DNA from: Opitutia bacterium
GTDB lineage: Bacteria > Verrucomicrobiota > Verrucomicrobiia > Opitutales > Coraliomargaritaceae
Direction of reading: 5' to 3'
NCBI GenBank assembly: GCA_029252625.1
Contig: JAQXBA010000119.1
Span: 1 to 49,896, forward strand
Length of the DNA stretch: 49,896 nt
Every line of letters begins with the position of its first letter. Position 1 is the first letter of the stretch. Positions 28,434 through 35,701 of the stretch are shown piece by piece. The notes under the pieces were generated by a model. It saw only the letters and a list, made by a program, of their open reading frames with translations. It was not told where the DNA came from and made no database searches. The position numbers and the translations under genes are program-made.

Positions 28434-29087
28434 ATGGTCGCCTCGCAAATATACCGCTTTCTGACTTTCGTATGCTTTGGTATGCTTACGCTGAACGCGT
28501 GCGCTACTGCTGCGAAATATACGACGGTTGATGAAGCGATTGCGCGAGGCGATCTGGCAGATGTAACCTTGCAAATTGCCGTGCATCCTGAACGTTTGGA
28601 TAAAGGTAAAAACCCAAAACTATCTCCGTTGAATCAAGCGATTCTTCGTAAGAAAGAAGCGATCGCCTTGTTTTTAATCGAAGCGGGGGCCAATGTGGAT
28701 GTGCCCGATGGTAGCAAACGCACGCCGCTGCATCTCTGCGTAGATCGTGACCTGCCAAAGGTTGCGACGGCCTTGCTCAAAGCCATGGCCAAGCCCAACA
28801 AATGGGACAAAGCCGGTTGGACGCCGCTGCACAATGCGGCTGCGAAAGACCGCGTTGCAGTAGCGAAAGTTCTGATTGGTGGCGGTGCCAATGCCAAAGC
28901 ATTGAGCGAACGCGGCGGCACGCCTCTACATGAAGCGGCTGCCAGCGGAAGCGCCGAGATGGTGCAACTTCTTCTCGATTCTGGTGTCGATCCGTCTGTC
29001 AAAGCAGAGAGCGGCGACACTGCTTTATCTATAGCAACCGCCAGCAAAAACGAGGCTGCGATTCAACTGCTTCAATCAACCAACTAA
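28434..29087 (+). CDS. Ankyrin-repeat lipoprotein
   Basis: The ATG at 28434 gives 217 residues; it avoids overlap with the preceding gene and starts a lipoprotein signal (MVASQIYRFLTFVCFGMLTLNAC, by position 1-23, Cys23). About five ankyrin repeats follow, with standard TPLH motifs at RTPLHLCVD, WTPLHNAAAKDR, GTPLHEAAASGS and TALSIATASKN. It should be anchored in a cell-envelope membrane and bind protein partners. Why it lies in a sugar operon is unclear; a scaffold for the exported enzymes is a guess. Confidence 0.82.
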   Translation: MVASQIYRFLTFVCFGMLTLNACATAAKYTTVDEAIARGDLADVTLQIAVHPERLDKGKNPKLSPLNQAILRKKEAIALFLIEAGANVDVPDGSKRTPLHLCVDRDLPKVATALLKAMAKPNKWDKAGWTPLHNAAAKDRVAVAKVLIGGGANAKALSERGGTPLHEAAASGSAEMVQLLLDSGVDPSVKAESGDTALSIATASKNEAAIQLLQSTN

Positions 29088-29126
29088 CAACTTCCAACCA
29101 GCAACATCTAACCAACAAAGTTCAAT

Positions 29127-30161
29127 ATGTCCCGTCCCGTCACACTTTTCACCGGCCAATGGGCCGATCTTTCAATCGCCGAACTGGCACCCAAGGTTAA
29201 GGAAATGGGCTTCGACGGGGTCGAACTCGCCTGTTGGGGCGATCACTTCGATGTGCAAGCCGCGCTCAACGAGCCCGATTATATCGCAAAGCTATGGGCA
29301 TTGCTCGAAGCCAATGACCTGACTTGCTATGCGATTTCTAATCATCTCGTCGGCCAAGCGGTGTGCGACAAGATCGATGCGCGTCATGCCGCGATTCTTT
29401 CGCCGGCGATCTATGGCGATGGTGAGCCTGAAGGTGTGCGTAAACGCGCAGCCGAGGAAATGAAAGACACCGCACGTGCCGCACGTAAGTTCTTCGATGC
29501 CAAACCCGGTGGTGCTCCCGAGCGTGTGGTGGTGAATGGCTTTACCGGCTCTTCCATCTGGCATTTGCTTTACTCCTTTCCGCCAATCGTGCCTGGTCAA
29601 ATCGAAGCTGGCTTCCAAGACTTCGCAGATCGTTGGACACCGATTCTCGACGTGTTTGAAGCAGAGGATGTGTATTTTGCACTTGAAGTGCACCCGACCG
29701 AAATCGCCTTCGACATCGCCAGTGCTGCCACAGCACTCGAAGCGATCAATCATCACCCACGCTTCGGTTTCAATTACGATCCGAGCCACCTCGGCTACCA
29801 GGGCGTGGACTACGTGAAATTCATTCGCGATTTCGGCGCTTACATTTTCCATGCACACGTTAAGGACGCATGGTGGGGGCACGGCAATGGTGACGTCGGC
29901 GTGTTCGGTGGTCACACTGAGTTTGGTGACGTGCGTCGCTACTGGGACTTTCGTTCGCCGGGCCGTGGTGATGTGAACTTTGAGGAAGTGATGGTCGCCC
30001 TCAACGATGTGAACTATCAAGGGCCACTCTCAATTGAATGGGAAGATTCTCGCATGGATCGTTTTCACGGAGGTGCTGAGGCCTGTAAGTTTACTCGTAG
30101 TTTAGATTTTGCCCCTAGCAATGTCGCCTTTGATGCGGCGTTCGATAAAGAGAAACAATAG
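29127..30161 (+). CDS. Sugar epimerase/isomerase-type TIM barrel (AP endonuclease 2 superfamily)
   Basis: This 344-residue cytoplasmic TIM barrel has the metal ligands [15 protein letters not shown] (Glu, ~185), [14 protein letters not shown] (Asp/His, ~217), [11 protein letters not shown] (His/Asp, ~245) and [11 protein letters not shown] (Glu, ~300). Close relatives lie next to Gfo/Idh/MocA genes and include 3-keto-glucose-type epimerases. It is 39 bases after the ankyrin gene and 18 before tatA. It probably acts on the same sugar as the oxidoreductase at 27227; the direction and substrate are unknown. Confidence 0.85.
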   Translation: MSRPVTLFTGQWADLSIAELAPKVKEMGFDGVELACWGDHFDVQAALNEPDYIAKLWALLEANDLTCYAISNHLVGQAVCDKIDARHAAILSPAIYGDGEPEGVRKRAAEEMKDTARAARKFFDAKPGGAPERVVVNGFTGSSIWHLLYSFPPIVPGQIEAGFQDFADRWTPILDVFEAEDVYFALEVHPTEIAFDIASAATALEAINHHPRFGFNYDPSHLGYQGVDYVKFIRDFGAYIFHAHVKDAWWGHGNGDVGVFGGHTEFGDVRRYWDFRSPGRGDVNFEEVMVALNDVNYQGPLSIEWEDSRMDRFHGGAEACKFTRSLDFAPSNVAFDAAFDKEKQ

Positions 30162-30179
30162 AAAGAGTATCCTATCAAC

Positions 30180-30437
30180 ATGAGCACATTCGCATTTATT
30201 CAAAACCTGAATACACCTGAGATCGTGATAATCGGCGGAGTCATCTTGCTGTTCTTCGGCGCAAAACGTATGCCAGAACTTTTCCGCTCGTTCGGTAAGT
30301 CCGTGCGCGAATTTAAGAAAGCCACTTCGGGCATCGAACAAGACATCCGCTCCGCGATGGATGTGGATGTTGAGACCGAAGAAGCGGCACAGCGCAAACG
30401 CGCTGCTACAGCTGCTGCCACGACTGAAACTGCCTAA
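30180..30437 (+). CDS. tatA: TatA/TatE-type twin-arginine translocase subunit
   Basis: This 85-residue protein has the TatA architecture: a short N-terminal membrane helix (about 13-28, EIVIIGGVILLFFGAKRMPE), the FGAKR-x-PE hinge, an amphipathic helix (LFRSFGKSVREFKKATSG) and a polar, charged tail. TatA oligomers form the passage for folded proteins that carry twin-arginine signals. Its location inside a sugar operon is notable because four oxidoreductases in this window have such signals, one of them (32137) two genes downstream. No tatB or tatC is present here. Confidence 0.9.
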   Translation: MSTFAFIQNLNTPEIVIIGGVILLFFGAKRMPELFRSFGKSVREFKKATSGIEQDIRSAMDVDVETEEAAQRKRAATAAATTETA

Positions 30438-30446
30438 TTTTCATCA

Positions 30447-30466
30447 TCACCGCATGCGTGCGGTGA
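30447..30466 (+). terminator. GC-rich hairpin after tatA, weak terminator or attenuator
   Basis: TCACCGCA (30447-30454) pairs with TGCGGTGA (30459-30466) around a TGCG loop. Only a short, interrupted T run follows, so it may only reduce read-through into the downstream ThuA-DUF1080 gene. Confidence 0.4.
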
Positions 30467-30544
30467 CGGTTTCCCCTCCCTGATTCTCTACCGCTCTCGC
30501 AGCTCCCTCGCGACGAGAGCACCTCCCCAATTCCTATACAGTTT

Positions 30545-32107
30545 ATGAAATATTCAATTTCGCTTTGCTATGCGCTGACGATTACTTCGCTCTGCGCGGC
30601 ATCCGACTGGGTGCCGACTTTTAACGATAAGCCAGTGGCGCCGCATCATGTGACGGCGATCGAAGCGGCGCTGCCGCAGGCTGCGATCGTCGCTCCTCAA
30701 CAAGCACGCCGCGTGCTGGTTTATAGTGCCACTGCCGGCTATCGACATGGCTCCATTCCGACCGGTAAGCTGGCACTGGACAAACTCGGAGCTGCGAGCG
30801 GTGCGTATGAAGCGATCCTCAGCGATGATCCCGCTAACTTTGAACCTGAGGCGCTGAAGGGCTTCGATGCCGTGGTCTTGCTCAGTCCAACGCAGGATTT
30901 CTTCATGCCGTCTGGCAAGCAACGCAAGAAGTTTTCAAAAGAAGACTGGGCGTGGCTACAGGCTCGCCACAATCGTCTGGTGGATAATTTGATCGAATAT
31001 GTGGAGCAGGGCGGGGGACTGGTTGGCATACACTCCGCCACCGATTCCTGTTACAAGCATCAGGGCTACGGCGAGGCAATGGGCGGATACTTCAGTGGGC
31101 ATCCTTGGACTGCGAATATGAACGTGACCATTGTTATCGAAGATGGTGAGCATGCGATTATGAAGCCAGTGTTCGAGGGTATGAAGGACTTCCGTATTAA
31201 GGACGAAATTTATCAGTTTAGAGCGGAGCCATATTCCAGAGATAAGCTCCGTGTATTACTTCACTTAGATCCAGCTCGTAGCGATACACCGAAGAAGGCG
31301 CTCGGACGTGAGGACGGTGATTATGCCGTCTGTTGGGTGCAGTCTGTCGGCAAAGGTCGCGTGTTTTATACAAGCCTCGGGCATAATCATGAGATCTATT
31401 CCAACCCACTTATGTTGAAGCATTATCTGGCGGGTATTCAGTTTGCCGCTGGCGATCTGAAGGCCGACACCACGCCGAGCGCTAAGCTCAAGATCCCGAA
31501 TGTGACTGCTTGCTGTGGTCAGAGTGAATGGCAGTCGCTCTTCGACGGTCAGACTTTGAACGGTTGGACGCAGCAGAATGGCACCGCCACCTATGAAGTG
31601 CGTGATGGCGTGATCGTGGGGCGCTCGGTGTTAAAGAGTCCGAATTCCTTTTTATGCACGGACCAGACCTACGGCGACTTCGAACTGGAGTTTGAAGTGA
31701 AGTGCGGCGCGATCAACTCCGGCGTGCAGATTCGCTCTTTGCAAAGCGACGCTGTCGCGAAGGGACACGTGCAAGGGCCGCAGGTCGAGATCGAGCACAG
31801 CCCCGGTCAGTCTGGTTACATTTATGGCGAAGCCTATAGCAGCTGGCGCTCACCCGAGCCGAAGTCGAAAGACCCCAAGGTCAATGCGCATAGCATTTTC
31901 AACAACGACGAATGGAACCACTATCGAATTCTAGCAAAGGGCGCTCGTATTCAAACATGGATCAACGGTCAACCTGTGGCGGATTTGAACGATCCCGAAA
32001 GCTACGAACGATTCCCTCGTGGTATGATCGGACTGCAAGTGCATTCGCACAAGGTCGCCGACGTCGAAATCGAATGGCGCAAAATTCGCATCCGCGAAGT
32101 CCAATAA
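30545..32107 (+). CDS. Secreted ThuA-DUF1080 fusion protein
   Basis: A 520-residue fusion with a Sec signal (ISLCYALTITSLCAAS). Residues ~55-300 are a ThuA domain (RVLVYSATAGYRHGSIPTG, GFDAVVLLSPT, GGGLVGIHSATDSCYKHQGYG, GRVFYTSLGHNHEI). Residues ~330-518 are a DUF1080 beta-sandwich (WQSLFDGQTLNGWTQQNG, the INSGVQIRS strand and the IRIREV end). A cysteine-rich linker (VTACCGQS) joins them. DUF1080 enzymes act on 3-keto-glycosides, and ThuA proteins are genetically tied to the same pathway. The fusion physically links the two steps. It precedes the Tat-exported oxidoreductase by 29 bases. Confidence 0.9.
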   Translation: MKYSISLCYALTITSLCAASDWVPTFNDKPVAPHHVTAIEAALPQAAIVAPQQARRVLVYSATAGYRHGSIPTGKLALDKLGAASGAYEAILSDDPANFEPEALKGFDAVVLLSPTQDFFMPSGKQRKKFSKEDWAWLQARHNRLVDNLIEYVEQGGGLVGIHSATDSCYKHQGYGEAMGGYFSGHPWTANMNVTIVIEDGEHAIMKPVFEGMKDFRIKDEIYQFRAEPYSRDKLRVLLHLDPARSDTPKKALGREDGDYAVCWVQSVGKGRVFYTSLGHNHEIYSNPLMLKHYLAGIQFAAGDLKADTTPSAKLKIPNVTACCGQSEWQSLFDGQTLNGWTQQNGTATYEVRDGVIVGRSVLKSPNSFLCTDQTYGDFELEFEVKCGAINSGVQIRSLQSDAVAKGHVQGPQVEIEHSPGQSGYIYGEAYSSWRSPEPKSKDPKVNAHSIFNNDEWNHYRILAKGARIQTWINGQPVADLNDPESYERFPRGMIGLQVHSHKVADVEIEWRKIRIREVQ

Positions 32108-32136
32108 TAATTTCCTATAAAATAAAACATATCACC

Positions 32137-33498
32137 ATGAAACGTAGAAACTTCCTTAAAACCGCAGCAGCCGCCAGTGCGGGTGCTTTTGTCTTACCCC
32201 GATTTTCGATCGGTCAGCCTGGCCCTTCCGCGAATAGCAAACTCAACATTGCTCACATCGGTGCCGGTGGTATTGCTGGCATGGCATATGGCGGCACCAA
32301 GGGCGAGAATGTCGTCGCGCTGTGCGATATTGATAGTCGGAGGTTTCCTAATAGATCATGGGCGGTCAATGTGCCGAAGTTTGCCGACTTCCGCGAGATG
32401 CTCGACAAGTTGGGTAAAGAGATCGACGGGGTCTGCATCAACACTCCGGATCACACCCACTTCAATGCCACGCTGGCTTGCATGGAGCGCGGTATCCACG
32501 TCTGCACGCAGAAGCCTCTCACGCATAATGTCTGGCAAGCGCGCACGTTGCGTAAGGCGAAAGATAAATATAAGGTGATCACCAATATGGCCAACCAAGG
32601 CCATACCTACGACGGTATTCGAAAGATGCGCGAGATGTATGAAGCGGATTGCTTTGGCCAGGTGAACGAAGTCCACATGGGGTTTAGTGGCCCGAATTGG
32701 AAATCCAGGTTTTTCAAGAAACCAGCCTCCATGCCTTTGACTGCAGAGCCGACCCCGGCTGAAGTGAACTGGGATCTATGGCTCGGGCCGACTAAAGAGC
32801 GTCCATACAATCGCCATTTGCATCCGCTAACATGGCGCGGTTTTAACGATTTTGGCACCGGTCAATTTGGTGACTGGTTTTGTCATATCGGTGATGGCGC
32901 TGTCTGGGTGCTTGATTTGTATGAGCCGACGGTAATCGAATGCGTTGAGCGCGGCCCTGCGATGGAGGGAATGATTCCTGACCATAGTGTCGTGCGTTTC
33001 GATTTTCCGGCGCGTGGCAACAAGGCCGCGTGCTCGATGACTTGGTATGACGGTGCGAACAACGGTGGCACGCCGATCCAATCGCCTGATGACTGGGGCT
33101 GGGGGAAAGTGCCGAACTCAGGTTCCTTCTGGTATGCCGATAAGGGCAATGCCTTCCTTGATCAACGTTCCAATAACCCACGGTTTTCCGTTAAAGAGCA
33201 GATGGTTGCCTTTAAGGAGAGTGGGGGCGTCGCGGAGAAGTATGCACGCGTTAAAGGCGGCCCACACCGTGAGTGGTGCGACACGATTAAGGGCGACCTT
33301 AGTGAGTGCGGATCAAACTTTGATTACGCTGCACCGATGTCGGAAGTCGCCTTGCTTGGTGTGCTCGCGCAACGCTTCGGCGGTCGCATTGAGTGGGATA
33401 GCAAAAATATGCGTATCACCAATCGGCCAGAATTGAATGTCTTTGTCAAAGAACCTGTCCGTGCTGGATGGGAAGCTGGCCAAGATCTTTGGACCTAG
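32137..33498 (+). CDS. Tat-exported Gfo/Idh/MocA family oxidoreductase
   Basis: I start at the ATG at 32137 (453 residues), which gives a twin-arginine signal MKRRNFLKTAAAASAGAFV; a longer open frame overlaps the DUF1080 gene in another phase. Landmarks: LNIAHIGAGGIAGMAYG, INTPDHTHF, VCTQKPLTHN (Gln in place of the Glu of EKP), MANQGHT and GQFGDWFCHIGDGAVWVLDL with the catalytic pair. It belongs to the same exported class as 5631 and 14353. It probably oxidises C3 of the glycoside that is then cleaved by the flanking DUF1080 proteins. Confidence 0.88.
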   Translation: MKRRNFLKTAAAASAGAFVLPRFSIGQPGPSANSKLNIAHIGAGGIAGMAYGGTKGENVVALCDIDSRRFPNRSWAVNVPKFADFREMLDKLGKEIDGVCINTPDHTHFNATLACMERGIHVCTQKPLTHNVWQARTLRKAKDKYKVITNMANQGHTYDGIRKMREMYEADCFGQVNEVHMGFSGPNWKSRFFKKPASMPLTAEPTPAEVNWDLWLGPTKERPYNRHLHPLTWRGFNDFGTGQFGDWFCHIGDGAVWVLDLYEPTVIECVERGPAMEGMIPDHSVVRFDFPARGNKAACSMTWYDGANNGGTPIQSPDDWGWGKVPNSGSFWYADKGNAFLDQRSNNPRFSVKEQMVAFKESGGVAEKYARVKGGPHREWCDTIKGDLSECGSNFDYAAPMSEVALLGVLAQRFGGRIEWDSKNMRITNRPELNVFVKEPVRAGWEAGQDLWT

Positions 33499-33530
33499 CC
33501 CAATATCAACTGAAGTGAGTGATCCGTGTT

Positions 33531-34694
33531 ATGAAATATTATCCTATTATTCTTTCCGCTACGTTGCTTAGCCTGTCGTCTGTATCCGTGTTTGCAGGGA
33601 ACGCATTTTATGGTGATGCGCCCGATGCGAATCACCCATGGGCGGTGCATGATCTGAATCGTCCGCAGCCTCCACGCGTCGAACCCGGTGCGACGGTTGG
33701 TGATGCACCTTCGGATGCGGTGGTGCTGTTTGATGGCACGGTCGCTTCGTTTCAGAGCAACTGGCAACATGTCAAGCCGCAGGACAAACGTAAGGCGGAT
33801 TGGACTGCTCAAGACGGCTATATGCTCGGCGTCGGCGGGGCGGGTTACATCGAAACGCAGGCGCAGTTCGGCGATTGTCAGCTACACATCGAATGGTCAC
33901 ATGCGCAGCAACTTCCGGGGACTGGACAGGGGCGTGGCAATAGCGGCGTGTTTTTACCTGGTGGGATCGAAGTGCAGGTGCTCGATAATTACAACAACCC
34001 CACCTATTCCGATGGCACGGCAGGCGCTGTTTATGGTGTGATGCCGCCAGCTGCCAACGCACTGCGTGCACCGGGGCAATGGCAGAGCTATGATATTATT
34101 TTTCGTCGCCCGATCGTGCGCGACGGCGTGGTGCTCGATGAAGGATCGATGACGGTGCTGATGAACGGCGTCGTCGTGCAAGACAGCACCCCGCTCGACG
34201 GCGGTGGAGGTTGGAAAAAGCGCAAGCCGCTGAATCAACCGTATCCAGCAGTGGGGCCACTTTCGTTGCAAGATCACGGTAACCCGGTTCGTTATCGTAA
34301 CATTTGGGTTCGTCCACTGCGCTCCCGACCAGTCGAAGGTGGTACCGATGGTCGGCTCTCCGAAACGGCAACCAATGCCAAGCGCGCTGAGATCGGAGCT
34401 GAGGTGCGTGCCAGCGCCGCCAATATGCAAGGCATGGATCAAACGATGCGCTTATTGGAAGCCTTTATGTATGATTTCGACTCGGTAGCATGGGATGTAT
34501 GCAATCGCCAAGTTACAGAATCAATAGGGGAATTGAGGGCTCTTGCAACTGCGGAGCTTAGGTTGCGAAAAAAGCAAGTGATGCACTTGCATAACGCACT
34601 GTCTTATTTGCAGCGTTTCGGTACAATTTCAGCAGATTACCAGCCCGCAAAGGAGCTTCATGGAATTGCTGATGCGATGGGTTGGCTAAAGTAA
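33531..34694 (+). CDS. Secreted DUF1080 protein with helical C-terminal extension
   Basis: The ATG at 33531 (387 residues) precedes a signal peptide (MKYYPIILSATLLSLSSVSVFA). Residues ~60-270 are a DUF1080 domain (AVVLFDGTVASFQSNW, GNSGVFLPGGIEVQVLDNY, ending VRYRNIWVRPL). After ~275 the protein continues as an Ala/Glu-rich, mainly helical segment of about 110 residues with no recognised domain. DUF1080 enzymes act on 3-keto-glycosides; the short family core plus C-terminal helices suggests partner binding. It is last in the plus-strand operon. Confidence 0.85.
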   Translation: MKYYPIILSATLLSLSSVSVFAGNAFYGDAPDANHPWAVHDLNRPQPPRVEPGATVGDAPSDAVVLFDGTVASFQSNWQHVKPQDKRKADWTAQDGYMLGVGGAGYIETQAQFGDCQLHIEWSHAQQLPGTGQGRGNSGVFLPGGIEVQVLDNYNNPTYSDGTAGAVYGVMPPAANALRAPGQWQSYDIIFRRPIVRDGVVLDEGSMTVLMNGVVVQDSTPLDGGGGWKKRKPLNQPYPAVGPLSLQDHGNPVRYRNIWVRPLRSRPVEGGTDGRLSETATNAKRAEIGAEVRASAANMQGMDQTMRLLEAFMYDFDSVAWDVCNRQVTESIGELRALATAELRLRKKQVMHLHNALSYLQRFGTISADYQPAKELHGIADAMGWLK

Positions 34695-34833
34695 AAATAG
34701 CGGTACTTCGTGGCAGAATAGTGGAGACTCTGAAGGAGTAAATCGATGGCGTACTGAATGGTCTTTGTAGCGTGGGTGTTATTTGCCTGGAAGCTGTCGA
34801 TTGAGGCCGCCTTGCTTAGCCCATTCAAATACG

Positions 34834-35289
34834 TTAAGAGGGTCTCGAGACGAGGTCGACCTCTGCCAAGAATTTGTTGATTGTCTCTGCATACTGTTCG
34901 ACGAGCTCAATCTCTGCTTTGGTGAAAGCTGGACGAATATTGGCTGAGGTAAAATTGACCGTGCCCCAGACGCTGCCTTTGTAATGAATCGGCGCGCTAA
35001 TATAGGCTTCAATTGGCAAAGTCACATAAAGAGGATGGAGTTGCATGCCCAGAACATGACCGATTTCGGTGATCGCGATCGTTTTATCCGTGCGATAGAC
35101 CTCTCGGCAATAAGTCTTACTGAGTGGGAATACGGCTCCATGGATAAACTCGTCCATCTCACTGTTAATCGTGACGATCTCGTATAGATCGTTATAAATA
35201 TGGCTAACGATACCCACTGGCATGTCGAGTTGATCGACGCCCCGATTGATGAGCTCGTGACAAGAATCAATTAATTGTGTGGGCAACAT
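34834..35289 (-). CDS. Single GAF-domain protein, C-terminus possibly shifted in frame
   Basis: The 151-residue protein is almost entirely one GAF domain: CHELINRGVDQLDMPVGIVS, DEFIHGAVFPLSKTYCREVY and APIHYKGSVWGTVNFTS, ending with a helix. It probably binds a small molecule or senses redox state (Cys60 in KTYC is a candidate). In another frame just before the stop the sequence reads DPLNVFEWAKQGGLNRQLPG and ends at 34779, which looks like real protein; see the findings. It lies 24 bases after the FeoB-associated gene and may be part of the iron operon. Confidence 0.8.
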   Translation of the reverse strand: MLPTQLIDSCHELINRGVDQLDMPVGIVSHIYNDLYEIVTINSEMDEFIHGAVFPLSKTYCREVYRTDKTIAITEIGHVLGMQLHPLYVTLPIEAYISAPIHYKGSVWGTVNFTSANIRPAFTKAEIELVEQYAETINKFLAEVDLVSRPS

Positions 35290-35313
35290 TTTTCGTGGCT
35301 GCTAGTTAGGCAG

Positions 35314-35466
35314 TTATTTGTGCGGATCGATCGTTACCTTTGGCGCCTTGCACTCCGAGGTATCGCAGCCGCAGCCGCCTTTCTTTTTTGGAAAGAAGGT
35401 CTTGTGCAAATAAAAGACCGCGCCGATTAAGATGAGGCCGAGGACAATGATTTCTAAGTATTTCAT
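35314..35466 (-). CDS. FeoB-associated cysteine-rich small membrane protein
   Basis: A 50-residue protein: an N-terminal membrane helix (MKYLEIIVLGLILIGAVFYL), a basic KKK stretch and a Cys cluster GGCGCDTSEC, with a short polar tail. This is the layout of the FeoB-associated Cys-rich membrane protein family found after feoB in many bacteria, where it may deliver or sense Fe2+. It lies between feoB and the GAF gene on the same strand. The start ATG at 35466 is the only sensible one. Confidence 0.88.
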   Translation of the reverse strand: MKYLEIIVLGLILIGAVFYLHKTFFPKKKGGCGCDTSECKAPKVTIDPHK

Positions 35467-35520
35467 GAGCAGTCGGCTATCCTGGTTGTGGTCAAATTAT
35501 CAATTATGGCTACAGAATCG

Positions 35521-35625
35521 TAGCGAGCGGGTTTATCCCGCGATAAATAATAAAGTATTGTAGCGAGCGGGTTTACCCCGCGATTGATAATAAAGTATTG
35601 TAGCGAGCGGGTTTACCCCGCGATT
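35521..35625. repeat. Tandem array of 40-bp palindromic repeats (REP-like)
   Basis: Units begin TAGCGAGCGGGTTTA and have a period of exactly 40 bases: 35521-35560, 35561-35600 and a third, partial unit to about 35625. Each contains the hairpin GCGGG-TTTAY-CCCGC. Units 1 and 2 differ at only a few positions. The array lies between feoB and its small partner gene. Confidence 0.9.
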
Positions 35626-35701
35626 TTTAATTGAGAGATTTAAGCAGATTTTTAAGGGATGTGTAAAATCGAACAATTAGACACTAGTCGCTAGCTCCTT
35701 T

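Noticed and set aside
29292-30020. 242-residue frame on the minus strand
   Set aside because: It is fully antisense to the epimerase with clear motifs and has no family features of its own.
31912-32136. 75-residue N-terminal extension of the Gfo/Idh/MocA protein
   Set aside because: It overlaps the DUF1080 gene in another phase; the ATG at 32137 gives a complete Tat signal.
35521-35625. CRISPR array
   Set aside because: The 40-bp units are tandem without unique spacers and each is itself palindromic; no cas genes nearby.
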